Shown here in pieces: positions 26,940 through 34,938 of a DNA stretch of 64,000 bases. The DNA lies in contig CAWFUF010000029.1 of the NCBI GenBank assembly GCA_963818775.1, positions 27,310 to 91,309 on the forward strand, written 5' to 3'. Made by a program: the position numbers and the translations under genes. Source of the DNA: JAMXLO01 sp963818775. GTDB lineage: Bacteria > Pseudomonadota > Alphaproteobacteria > Acetobacterales > Acetobacteraceae. The notes under the pieces are model-generated. The model saw only the letters and a list, made by a program, of their open reading frames with translations. It did not search any database and was not told the origin of the DNA. How positions within the stretch are numbered: position 1 is the first letter of the stretch; each line of letters opens with the position of its first letter.

Positions 26940-27950
26940 ATGCACCTCGCCCGTTTCCCCCGTGTACGCCTGTTTCCCACCCCTACACCGCTGGAGAAGC
27001 TGGCCAATCTCACGCGCCATCTCGGCGGCCCCGAAATCTGGATCAAGCGCGATGACTGCACCGTGGTGGCGACGGGCGGCAACAAGGTGCGCAAGCTGGA
27101 GTGGCTCGTAGGCGAAGCTCAGGCGTTGGGCGCCAACCATCTGGTGACCCAGGGCGCCGTCCAGTCCAATCACGTGCGCCAGACCGCCGCGGTGGCGAGG
27201 CGTTTCGGCATGAAGTGTTCGGCGCTGCTGGAGCACCGCATCGACACCAACGACCGCGACTATCTGAACAGCGGCAACGTGCTGCTCGACCGGCTGTTCG
27301 ACACTGCGATCGAGTACCGCCCCGGCGGCACCGACATGAACGCCGCGGCGGCGGCGAAGGGCGAAGCTTTGCGGGCTGCCGGCGAGAAGCCGTACGTAAT
27401 CCCGGGTGGCGGCTCCAATCAGGTCGGCGCGCTGGGCTACGTTTCCTGCGCACAGGAACTGATGCACCAAGCCGATGAGATGGGGCTGCGCATCGACCGC
27501 CTGGTAACCGCGACGGGCAGCGCCGGAACCCAGGCGGGGCTGCTAGTCGGGCTCGAGGGCAGTAATGCCGGTATTCCGGTGCTGGGCATCGGCGTGCGCC
27601 TCCCGAAGGACCGACAGGAGGCCAACGTGCATCTCCTAGCGGAGGCCACCGCGGACTATGTCGGCATGCGCGGCGGCATTGCGCGCACCGCGGTGATGGC
27701 GAACTGCGACTATGTCGGTCCCGGCTACGGTCAGCCGACACAAGGCATGACCGAGGCGGTGCTCATGTTGGCCCGGCTCGAGGGCGTGCTGCTCGACCCG
27801 GTGTATTCCGGCAAGGCGATGGCCGGCCTGATCGACCTGATCCGCAAGGGCGAGATCGGCAAGCGCGAGACCGTGGTGTTCCTGCACACCGGCGGCGCAG
27901 TCGGCCTGTTCGGCTATACTGGCGTGTTCGAACAGGCGATGGCCGTGTAG
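26940..27950 (+). CDS. D-cysteine desulfhydrase family PLP enzyme
   Basis: A 336-residue fold-type II pyridoxal-phosphate enzyme. The PLP lysine lies in VVATGGNKVRKLEWL, and the family motifs QSNHVRQTAAVARRFG, PYVIPGGGSNQVGALGY and FLHTGGAVGLFGY (phosphate cup and C-terminal loop) are present. CAGGAG precedes the ATG at 26940. Relatives act on D-cysteine (DcyD) or aminocyclopropane carboxylate, which cannot be separated here by eye. The next gene starts 11 bp after its stop, suggesting joint expression with a MetE relative and a sulfur-compound role. Confidence 0.85.
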   Translation: MHLARFPRVRLFPTPTPLEKLANLTRHLGGPEIWIKRDDCTVVATGGNKVRKLEWLVGEAQALGANHLVTQGAVQSNHVRQTAAVARRFGMKCSALLEHRIDTNDRDYLNSGNVLLDRLFDTAIEYRPGGTDMNAAAAAKGEALRAAGEKPYVIPGGGSNQVGALGYVSCAQELMHQADEMGLRIDRLVTATGSAGTQAGLLVGLEGSNAGIPVLGIGVRLPKDRQEANVHLLAEATADYVGMRGGIARTAVMANCDYVGPGYGQPTQGMTEAVLMLARLEGVLLDPVYSGKAMAGLIDLIRKGEIGKRETVVFLHTGGAVGLFGYTGVFEQAMAV

Positions 27951-27961
27951 GGAAAACCGCG

Positions 27962-29128
27962 ATGCTGCGTAGCGAGGATCGCATTCTGACGACGCACACC
28001 GGCAGCCTGCCGCGTCCGGCGGCGCTGACATCGCTTTATGTGCGCCGCTCGCGTGGCGAGGCCATCGATGCCGCGGAGCTTGACCGAGAGGGCAAGGCGG
28101 CGGTGCGGGAGGTGGTGGCGAAGCAGATCGCCGCCGGCGTCGACATTCCCAACAACGGCGAGCAGCAGCGTGAGGCGTTCTTCCTTTATGTGCGCCATCG
28201 CATGAGTGGATTCGGCGGCGGCTGGACGCGCAAGGTGTTTGCCGACGTGACGCACTATCCGGCCTTCATGGCGTGGAAGGCCGCGCATGATGCGGTCAAC
28301 GAGTCGATCAGCAACGTCGGCGGCATACCCGAGGCAGTCGGCGAGGTACGCTACCTGGATCGCGCGCCGGTCGAGGCCGAATGCGCGGACTTCCGCGCGG
28401 CACTCGACGCTGTGCAGGGTCGCTACGCCGAGCCGTTCATGACAGCGCCCTCACCCGGCATCATCGCCGCGGCCATGCGCAACGCATGGTACGATACCGA
28501 GGACGCGTATCTTGCCGCCCTCGGTCGCGCGCTGCAGGTGGAATACGAAACCATCGTCTCAAACGGCTTCGTGCTGCAGATCGATGCGCCCGATCTCGCC
28601 ATGGAGCGACACATCTCGTACCAGGACCGGCCGCTCGGCGAATTCGTCGGCTTTGTTGAGCGCGTGGTGGCGGCAATCAACGCGGCGCTCGCCAATGTGC
28701 CGCGCGACCGGGTTCGATTACACGCCTGCTGGGGGAATTACGAAGGCCCGCACGACTGCGATGTGGCTCTGCCGGAGGTACTGCCGACGATACGCCAGGC
28801 GAAAGTGGGCGGCTTCGTGCTGCCGTTCGCCAACCCCCGCCACGCGCACGAATATCGCTGCCTGAAGGACCTGCCGCTCGACGATGGCCAGGTCATCGTC
28901 GCCGGCGTGGTCGATCCGCTGACGAATTTCGTCGAGCACCCCGAGGTGATTGCCGACCGCATAGAACTGGTGGCGCGCGCCGTGGGCGATCCACGCCGCG
29001 TCCTCGCCGGCACCGATTGCGGCTTCGATACCTCGGCCGGCCGCGGCCGCGTCGCCGACGACGTTGTATGGGCAAAACTGGCGGCGATGGCGGAAGGCGC
29101 GCGCATCGCCACCAAGCGATTGTTCTGA
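27962..29128 (+). CDS. MetE C-terminal-domain-like methyltransferase (cobalamin-independent)
   Basis: A 388-residue TIM-barrel protein related to the catalytic half of cobalamin-independent methionine synthase (UROD/MetE fold). Landmarks: ILTTHTGSLPRP at the N-terminus, DIPNNGEQQREAF, LQIDAPDLAMERH, RLHACWGNYEGPH (His and Cys Zn ligands), and the end VLAGTDCGFDTSAG giving the last Cys ligand. It lacks the N-terminal half of true MetE, so it probably uses a different methyl donor, as in the short MetE-like and epoxyalkane-CoM-type enzymes. It is linked to the D-cysteine-desulfhydrase-like gene. Confidence 0.85.
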   Translation: MLRSEDRILTTHTGSLPRPAALTSLYVRRSRGEAIDAAELDREGKAAVREVVAKQIAAGVDIPNNGEQQREAFFLYVRHRMSGFGGGWTRKVFADVTHYPAFMAWKAAHDAVNESISNVGGIPEAVGEVRYLDRAPVEAECADFRAALDAVQGRYAEPFMTAPSPGIIAAAMRNAWYDTEDAYLAALGRALQVEYETIVSNGFVLQIDAPDLAMERHISYQDRPLGEFVGFVERVVAAINAALANVPRDRVRLHACWGNYEGPHDCDVALPEVLPTIRQAKVGGFVLPFANPRHAHEYRCLKDLPLDDGQVIVAGVVDPLTNFVEHPEVIADRIELVARAVGDPRRVLAGTDCGFDTSAGRGRVADDVVWAKLAAMAEGARIATKRLF

Positions 29129-29176
29129 CCCCTACCCTCCCCCTCCCCTTGCGGGCGGGGGTTGGGGGAAGGGTGC
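29129..29176. repeat. GC-rich palindromic repeat, copy 3 (inside NUDIX 3' end)
   Basis: CCCTCCCCTTGCGGGCGGGGG and the following G-rich arm match the other copies in reverse orientation. It starts right at the MetE-like stop and forms the in-frame C-terminal tail of the opposite-strand NUDIX gene. Confidence 0.7.
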
Positions 29177-29602
29177 CGCGCAAGTCCCAGGACGGCCCAC
29201 CTGCCCCAGCACGCGCGCCATGTTCTTGCCGACCTTCCCAAGCGCCTCATTCCACGTGAACACCCCGAAGCGATCGAACTCCGGTACGATTGCGCCGCCA
29301 GGCAGCGCGAATGTCGATCGGCATACCAGCGTGTCGATTGGCGGCATCTCCGTCCGCATCCAGACAAACAGGGCAAGATCCTTGTCACGCAGATACACGT
29401 GCACCCCAAGCGGGCGCAGTTCGGCCTCGGTCACCGCAAGGCCGGTCTCCTCCGCCAGTTCGCGCACCGCCGCACCCACCAGCGACTCTCCTGGCTCCGA
29501 CTGTCCTTTCGGAATGTCCCACCGCGGCGAGCGCGTGGCATGGCCGAGCAACAGACGGTCGCCGTCGGTGACGATGACGCCGCATGAAATGCGCTTCGCC
29601 AT
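29132..29602 (-). CDS. NUDIX hydrolase with repeat-derived tail
   Basis: A 156-residue pyrophosphohydrolase. The Nudix box is complete: GQSEPGESLVGAAV followed by RELAEETGLA. The N-terminus MAKRISCGVIVTDGDRLLLG and a PRWDIPKG entry to the box are like bis(5'-nucleosyl)-tetraphosphatases. The enzyme core ends near residue 138. The last residues, PFPQPPPARGGGG, are encoded by the palindromic repeat, as in SdhE. The ATG overlaps the stop of the pyridoxal kinase gene (TGATG), so the two are coupled. Confidence 0.88.
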   Translation of the reverse strand: MAKRISCGVIVTDGDRLLLGHATRSPRWDIPKGQSEPGESLVGAAVRELAEETGLAVTEAELRPLGVHVYLRDKDLALFVWMRTEMPPIDTLVCRSTFALPGGAIVPEFDRFGVFTWNEALGKVGKNMARVLGQVGRPGTCAAPFPQPPPARGGGG

Positions 29603-30462
29603 CAGCAGGGATGCGCGACGAAGCGCGTGGCTGGCGAGACGAACTCGTCCTGCGCCGCCACAGTCAGGATCTCGCGCGAACCGGCTTCGGCCGTCCGGCG
29701 CAGCAGGCCATGCACCGCGGACCCCGCCTCCTCCATCGCCCTCACCGCGTTCCCGGTGCTGAGGCGATGGAACAGGAACAGCGCGGCGATCGCGTCGCCG
29801 GCGCCGTTCACCGATACCGGCAGGCGCGGCGTCCGCAGCAGGTGGAAGCGTCCCCCTTCCCCCACCAGCAGATCGAGATGATCGCCCGGCGTGTGCTCGG
29901 TCTCCAGGCTGGTCAACAGCACGCAGTGCATCCCGTCGGGACGCATCGTCGCAGCCAGGCGCTCGACAGCCTCCTTCGCCACCGCCAGCGTGCCGCAGTC
30001 GAGACCCGTCAGCCGCTCCAGTTCGAACCGGTTGGGCGTGGCGATATCCGCCTGCGCCAGTGCATGATCGCGCAGGAATTCCTCGATGCCTTCCCGCACA
30101 TACACGCCTTCCTCGACATCGCCGATCACCGGATCGCAGCAATAGATCGCGTTGGGGTTCGCTTCGCGCACACGAGCTACGGCGTGCAGGATCGCCTCGC
30201 CGATGCCGGCGTCGCCCATGTAGCCGGACAGCACGGCGTCGCAATGCCGCAGCACATCGCGCGCCGCGATGCCGTCCACCAGCTCGCGCACCGCATCGCC
30301 GGAGTAGACCTGCCCGGTCCAGTGCCCATACCCGGTGTGGTTCGAGAACTGCACCGTGTTGATCGACCATACCTCGGCACCGAGCCGCTGCAATGGGAAC
30401 ACCGCGCTGGCGTTCCCGACATGGCCGTAGGCGACCCAGGACTGGATGGAGAGGATGTTCAT
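29602..30462 (-). CDS. pdxY: Pyridoxal kinase PdxY
   Basis: A 286-residue ribokinase-fold enzyme that phosphorylates pyridoxal in the vitamin B6 salvage route. Motifs are ILSIQSWVAYGHVGNASAVF at the N-terminus, QFSNHTGYGHWTG, CDPVIGD, ATPNRFELERLTG and the catalytic NGAGDAIAALFLF. The ATG at 30462 gives the standard start MNILSIQS. It is co-translated with the NUDIX gene downstream. PLP made here would serve enzymes such as the D-cysteine-desulfhydrase relative, but the link is only proximity. Confidence 0.93.
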   Translation of the reverse strand: MNILSIQSWVAYGHVGNASAVFPLQRLGAEVWSINTVQFSNHTGYGHWTGQVYSGDAVRELVDGIAARDVLRHCDAVLSGYMGDAGIGEAILHAVARVREANPNAIYCCDPVIGDVEEGVYVREGIEEFLRDHALAQADIATPNRFELERLTGLDCGTLAVAKEAVERLAATMRPDGMHCVLLTSLETEHTPGDHLDLLVGEGGRFHLLRTPRLPVSVNGAGDAIAALFLFHRLSTGNAVRAMEEAGSAVHGLLRRTAEAGSREILTVAAQDEFVSPATRFVAHPC

Positions 30463-30587
30463 GCCGTTTGTTGTAATTCCGGTCGGGCGGCGGCGCGAGG
30501 CCGCTGTCACAGACCGATACAACAGGGCAACCGACCAGCAAAACGGCGGTAGCAGCGTAAGTGCGACGCTTCAAGGAGCTCCTCGCG

Positions 30588-30746
30588 ATGATCCGACGGA
30601 TCGGCAGCCTGCTAATGCTGGTGCTCTGCCTGACGTCCTTGTCCGGCTGCGTGATCGCGCCGGCGCCGGTCTACGGACGTCCTGGCGGGGCATGGGTGCC
30701 GGCCCACTACAATGGCTGGCGCTGGGTGCCGGGCCACTGGGCCTGA
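30588..30746 (+). CDS. Small YXWGXW-type lipoprotein
   Basis: A 52-residue protein: signal peptide LLMLVLCLTSLSGC with lipobox, then VPAHYNGWRWVPGHWA, the tryptophan-rich repeat seen in YXWGXW lipoproteins. AAGGAG precedes the ATG at 30588. A second, longer lipoprotein with similar W-P-G-H-W repeats is at 41097. The function is unknown, probably envelope-linked. Confidence 0.65.
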   Translation: MIRRIGSLLMLVLCLTSLSGCVIAPAPVYGRPGGAWVPAHYNGWRWVPGHWA

Positions 30747-30795
30747 TCTGCACCTGCCGCTATAACCCCCGACCGAACCGGCCGGGGGATGGACC

Positions 30796-32364
30796 ATGCG
30801 ACGTTACGGGCGGATTGCGCTTTGCGCGGGGTCGTTGGCGCTGTCATTGCCGGCGACCGCTCAGACGCTGCGGGTCGCGGTGAGCTCGCCGGTGACCAGC
30901 ATCGATCCGCACTACCACAATCTCGCGCCCAACATCTCGCTCTCCACCCAGATCTTCAACCGGCTGGTTGAGCAGGACGAGCACGCCCGCCTCATCCCGG
31001 GTCTCGCGGAGTCCTGGAAGCTGGTGGCTCCCGATACATGGGAGCTCAAGCTGCGCGATGCGAAGTTCCAGAACGGTAATGCATTCGTCGCCGACGATGT
31101 GGTCTTCACCATGGAGCGCATTCCCAAAGTGCCCAACAGCCCAAGCAGTTTCGCCGCCTACACCAAGCCGGTGACGAGTACCGAGGTAGTGGATGAACAC
31201 ACCATCCGCCTGCACACCAAGGGTGCATTCCCGCTGCTGCCGACCTATCTTTCGCTGTTCTTCATCATCAATCACAAGATCGACGAGGGGATGACGACCG
31301 AGGACTTCAACAGCGGCCAGGCGGCAATCGGCACCGGGCCATTCCGCTTCGTGTCGTTCAGGCCGGGTGACCGCGTCGAGCTGGAGCGCAACGACAGCTA
31401 CTGGGGACCGAAGCCGGTCTGGCAGAAGGTCAGCTACCGCTTCATGCCGAATGATGCCTCACGCACGGCGGCACTCCTTGCCGGCGATGTCGATTTCATC
31501 GACTTCGTGCCCACCGAGGATCTCGAGAAGCTGCGCAAGGATCCGAAGGTGAAGCTGTGGGAGACGCTTGGCCTGCGGCTCATCTTTCTCGGTCTAGATC
31601 AATCGCGCGATGGGCCGAGCCCTCATGTGTTCGGACCCAACGGTGAGAAGCTGGACAAGAATCCGCTGAAGGACCGGCGTGTGCGCTTGGCATTGTCGAT
31701 CGCGATCAATCGCAAGGCGATCGTCGATCGCGTGATGGAGGACGCAGCGGTTCCCACCGGGCAGTACCTGCCGCCGGGCGTGTACAGCTACGACCCCGAC
31801 ATCAAACCGCCGCCGTATGATCCGGAGCAGGCGAAGAAGCTGCTGGCGGAGGCGGGCTATCCCAAGGGTCTCCGCATCGCGCTGCATGGACCGAACGACC
31901 GCTACGTGAACGATGCGAAGATCATCCAGGCGGTCGGCCAGATGTGGACGCGCATCGGCGTGCAGACCGAGGTCGATCCGTTGCCGTGGTCGAGCTACGT
32001 CGGGCAGGCCAATAAACAGTTGTTCTCGGCGTTTCTGTTCGGCTGGGGCACCGGCACGGCTGAGGCGTCGGATGCGCTGATCGCGCAGAACGCCACGTTC
32101 GATCCGGCCAAGGGCTGGGGCGCCGCCAATCGTGGGCGCTATTCCAATCCCGCGCTCGACAAGCTGATCGGAGAGGCGCTGGGTACCGCGGACGACGCGG
32201 CGCGGGAGAAGGTTTTGCAGCAGGCGCAGCAGATGGCGTTCGACGATGTCGCGATCATTCCGCTGCACATTCAGAAGAACATCTGGGCGACGCGCGCAGG
32301 ATTCACCTATGTGCCGACGGTCGGCGAGGATCTGCACCTGGTCGACGTGAAGCCGGTCAAGTGA
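30796..32364 (+). CDS. ABC transporter substrate-binding protein, peptide/nickel (family 5)
   Basis: A 522-residue periplasmic solute-binding protein. A signal peptide (LCAGSLALSLPATAQ) precedes the mature domain with LRVAVSSPVTSIDPHYHN, LIPGLAESWKLVAPDTWEL, the family motif FQNGNAFVADDVVFTMERI and YWGPKPVWQKVSYRFMPND. Length and order match DppA/OppA-type proteins. No permease or ATPase genes are adjacent, so it is an orphan that would rely on a transporter elsewhere. Ligand (peptide, metal complex or other) is unknown. Confidence 0.92.
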   Translation: MRRYGRIALCAGSLALSLPATAQTLRVAVSSPVTSIDPHYHNLAPNISLSTQIFNRLVEQDEHARLIPGLAESWKLVAPDTWELKLRDAKFQNGNAFVADDVVFTMERIPKVPNSPSSFAAYTKPVTSTEVVDEHTIRLHTKGAFPLLPTYLSLFFIINHKIDEGMTTEDFNSGQAAIGTGPFRFVSFRPGDRVELERNDSYWGPKPVWQKVSYRFMPNDASRTAALLAGDVDFIDFVPTEDLEKLRKDPKVKLWETLGLRLIFLGLDQSRDGPSPHVFGPNGEKLDKNPLKDRRVRLALSIAINRKAIVDRVMEDAAVPTGQYLPPGVYSYDPDIKPPPYDPEQAKKLLAEAGYPKGLRIALHGPNDRYVNDAKIIQAVGQMWTRIGVQTEVDPLPWSSYVGQANKQLFSAFLFGWGTGTAEASDALIAQNATFDPAKGWGAANRGRYSNPALDKLIGEALGTADDAAREKVLQQAQQMAFDDVAIIPLHIQKNIWATRAGFTYVPTVGEDLHLVDVKPVK

Positions 32365-32375
32365 ACCAGCCAATC

Positions 32376-32477
32376 TGCCTCCCCCTCCCCTTGCGGGAGG
32401 GGGCTGGGGAAAGGGGGCAGCGGGCGCTCCACTTCCCCCTCCCTCCAACCCCCTCCCGCAAGGGGAAGGGGAGGATG
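32376..32477. repeat. GC-rich palindromic repeats, copies 4 and 5 (opposed pair)
   Basis: Copy 4 (about 32376-32418) and copy 5 (about 32432-32477) carry the same core in opposite orientation: CCCCTTGCGGGAGGGGG and CCCCTCCCGCAAGGGGAAGG. Together they form a large potential cruciform between the binding-protein gene and tag. This paired layout is typical of REP/BIME arrays. It likely ends transcription of the upstream gene. Confidence 0.7.
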
Positions 32478-32482
32478 GTGCC

Positions 32483-33064
32483 GTGACGATTTCTCGCTGT
32501 TCATGGGCCGAAGGTGCCGATGCCGCGATGCTCGACTATCACGACCGCGAGTGGGGCGTGCCGCATCACGACGACAGCGCGCTGTTCGAGCTGCTGACGC
32601 TCGAAGGCGCTCAGGCCGGGCTCTCCTGGCGGACAATCCTCGCACGACGCGAAGAATATCGGCGTGCCTACCACGGCTTCGACATCAAGCGCGTCGCCGG
32701 CATGCGCGACCCCACGTTGGAAAAGCTGCTGACATCGTCTGGCATCGTTCGTAACCGGCTGAAGGTCCATTCGGTGCGCGACAACGCCCGCGTCGCGCTC
32801 GATGTGATCGCCGAACATGGCAGCCTCGACGCTTATCTCTGGTCCTTCGTCGGCAGCAAGCCACTGGTGAATTGCTGGCAGGAGAGCAAGCAGGTGCCGG
32901 CCACCACCGCCTTGTCTGATCAGATGAGCAAGGCGCTGGCCAAACGGGGCTTCCGCTTTGTCGGCTCGACCATATGCTATGCCTTCATGCAGGCGACCGG
33001 GATGGTGAATGACCACTTGGTTTCCTGCTTCAGACACGAGGAGTCCGGTCATGCAGAACACTGA
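32483..33064 (+). CDS. tag: DNA-3-methyladenine glycosylase I
   Basis: A 193-residue helix-hairpin-helix base-excision enzyme that removes 3-methyladenine. The Zn-site residues are visible as Cys in RCSWAEG, His in DYHDREWGVP, and the C-terminal NDHLVSCF pair. FELLTLEGAQAGLSWRTIL and FVGSTICYAFMQATGMVNDH are signature segments. It starts with a GTG at 32483 behind GGGAGGA, which lies in the palindromic repeat. Its 3' end overlaps the M20 gene by 14 bases. Confidence 0.94.
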   Translation: MTISRCSWAEGADAAMLDYHDREWGVPHHDDSALFELLTLEGAQAGLSWRTILARREEYRRAYHGFDIKRVAGMRDPTLEKLLTSSGIVRNRLKVHSVRDNARVALDVIAEHGSLDAYLWSFVGSKPLVNCWQESKQVPATTALSDQMSKALAKRGFRFVGSTICYAFMQATGMVNDHLVSCFRHEESGHAEH

Positions 33065-34469
33065 AGAAATCTGGCGTCTGGTCGATGCCAGGAAGGACGA
33101 CTTCGAGGCGCTCAGCGATCGCGTCTGGGGCATGCCGGAACTCTGTTATAGCGAATTCCGTTCCTGCGCCGAGCACACCGCGATGCTGGAGCAGCACGGG
33201 TTTCGCGTGACAAGGGACGTCGCCGGCATTCCCACGGCAGTGATGGGGGAATCAGGCGAAGGCGGTCCGGTGATCGCCATCCTCGGCGAATACGACGCAC
33301 TCCCCGGCCTCAGCCAGGAAGCCGGCGTGGCCGAACCAAAGCCGCTGCCGGGTGATGGCTATGGACACGGCTGCGGTCACAACCTGCTGGGGTCCGCGTC
33401 GATGCTGGCAGCCGCGGCGGTAAAGGACTATCTGGCGACGCACGGCATCAAGGGTCGCGTGCGCTACTACGGCTGTCCCGCTGAAGAAGGTGGCGCTGCG
33501 AAGGGCTTCATGGCGCGCGCCGGTGCGTTCAGCGATGTGGACGTCGCGATCTCCTGGCACCCCGCGGCGTTCGCAGGCGTGACCGAGGCGGTGTCGCTCG
33601 CCAACACGCGCATCGACTTCACATTCCATGGCCGCGCGTCGCATGCCGCCGCCGCGCCGCATCTCGGGCGCAGCGCGCTCGATGCAGTGGAGCTGATGAA
33701 TGTCGGCGTGAACTACATGCGCGAGCACATGCCATCCGATGCGCGTGTGCACTACGCGCTGCTGGACGCGGGCGGCATCGCGCCCAACGTCGTGCAGGCG
33801 CGCGCTAAGGTGCGTTACCTGATCCGTGCCCGCGACCTGCCCGAGCTGACGCGACTTATCGAGCGCGTGCGCAAGATCGCCGACGGAGCCGCGCTGATGA
33901 CTGAGACGCGGGTGGAATTGCAGGTGGTCAGCGCGGTGTCCAACCTGCTGGCGAACACGCCACTGGAACGCGCGATGCACGACAATCTCCAGCGCCTCGG
34001 GCCGCCGCCGTTCGACGATGCGGACCGCGCATTCGCAGCCAAGATCCAGGCGACACTGACCGATGAGGATATCGAGGCAGCGTATCGCCGCGTCGGGCTG
34101 CCGACGCAGCACGATGTGCCGCTGTGCGACCAGATCGTCCCGCTGGATGCAAAGAGCGCGCCGATGATGGGTTCGACCGATGTCGGCGACGTGAGCTGGG
34201 TGGTGCCGACGGTGCAGGCTCGCGGCGCCACCTACGCGATCGGCACGCCAGGCCATTCGTGGCAACTCACCGCACAGGGCAAAATGCCGACCGCACACAA
34301 AGGACTGGTGCACGTGGCGAAGGTGATGGCCGGCACCGCCGTCGATGTGATCCAGGACGAGGTGCTCCTGGCACGCGCGAAGGCGGATCATCAGGCGCGC
34401 ATCAGCCGCAATCCGTACGTTTGCCCGCTGCCCGACGATCTGGAGCCGCCTATCAAGATGTCGGCGTGA
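33051..34469 (+). CDS. M20 family amidohydrolase (AbgB-like)
   Basis: A 472-residue dinuclear metal peptidase/amidohydrolase. Metal and catalytic motifs are GEYDALPGLSQEAG, GYGHGCGHNLLG, CPAEEGGAAKGFM and a dimerisation-domain His in HGRASHAAAAPHLGRSALDA. Close to AbgB, which splits p-aminobenzoyl-glutamate, though other N-acyl amides are possible. GAGGAG precedes the ATG at 33051, which lies inside the end of tag, so the two are probably expressed together. Confidence 0.88.
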   Translation: MQNTEEIWRLVDARKDDFEALSDRVWGMPELCYSEFRSCAEHTAMLEQHGFRVTRDVAGIPTAVMGESGEGGPVIAILGEYDALPGLSQEAGVAEPKPLPGDGYGHGCGHNLLGSASMLAAAAVKDYLATHGIKGRVRYYGCPAEEGGAAKGFMARAGAFSDVDVAISWHPAAFAGVTEAVSLANTRIDFTFHGRASHAAAAPHLGRSALDAVELMNVGVNYMREHMPSDARVHYALLDAGGIAPNVVQARAKVRYLIRARDLPELTRLIERVRKIADGAALMTETRVELQVVSAVSNLLANTPLERAMHDNLQRLGPPPFDDADRAFAAKIQATLTDEDIEAAYRRVGLPTQHDVPLCDQIVPLDAKSAPMMGSTDVGDVSWVVPTVQARGATYAIGTPGHSWQLTAQGKMPTAHKGLVHVAKVMAGTAVDVIQDEVLLARAKADHQARISRNPYVCPLPDDLEPPIKMSA

Positions 34470-34476
34470 CTGACCC

Positions 34477-34684
34477 GTCATTGCGAGTTCCACACCCGCC
34501 TGGCGGCGGACCCGCGCTGGATGAGACCGGTATTCGTCATGGCCGGCGAAGGCCAGCCATCCACGCCTTCCCTTGATGCGCGCGGCACAGTCTGCTCGTG
34601 GCTTCTTGATAGCTGATCAACTCAATCTCCATCGAGTGCGTTACTTGGTGGAGCTTGCTTTGTTGCTTCGCTTCTCGCAATGAC
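34477..34684. repeat. Intergenic composite of palindromic repeats (includes copy B of the second family)
   Basis: GTCATTGCGAG at 34477-34487 recurs as a perfect inverted copy CTCGCAATGAC at 34674-34684. Between them, 34539-34560 is the hairpin ATGGCCGGC..GCCAGCCAT with one mismatch, flanked by sequence matching the palindrome at 24701 in reverse. No coding frame is convincing in the 280 bp between the M20 gene and the remnant that follows. It reads as a BIME-like repeat composite. Confidence 0.5.
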
Positions 34685-34747
34685 AGGGTGTTCGGGTTCG
34701 CGTGTTTAGGCGTTCGGCGCCAGATCCAACCACGACCGGATCGCGCG

Positions 34748-34938
34748 TCAATTTCCGCCGCCGCTTTCGGCGGTGAAGCCGATGTCGATCACTACCGCCC
34801 GGTCGGCGTTCTTCGCCACCCAGACGAAATAGTCCATCGGCATCGGGTCGTCGTGCGATAGCCGCCGATGAATTGCTCGGCCCGCCGCGCCTCACGCGTG
34901 GCGTAGCGAATTGCGAAGACCTCGTACTCCGCCGACAT
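34748..34938 (-). pseudogene. N-terminal remnant of an AHL-lactonase-like MBL-fold hydrolase
   Basis: From the ATG at 34938 it reads MSAEYEVFAIRYATREARRA and EQFIGG, the opening of N-acyl-homoserine-lactonase-type metallo-beta-lactamase proteins. A one-base loss near 34858 shifts the frame, and the text goes on as HDDPMPMDYFVWVAKNADRA and VVIDIGFTAE before a stop at 34748. The metal-binding HxHxDH part and all that follows are gone. The ATG overlaps the stop of the luciferase-like gene, so the intact gene was once coupled to it. Confidence 0.7.

Noticed and set aside
34606..34620. Second FNR/FixK box (TTGAT-N5-ATCAA)
   Set aside because: The spacer is five bases, not four, and no gene starts suitably downstream; it lies within repeat-rich DNA.
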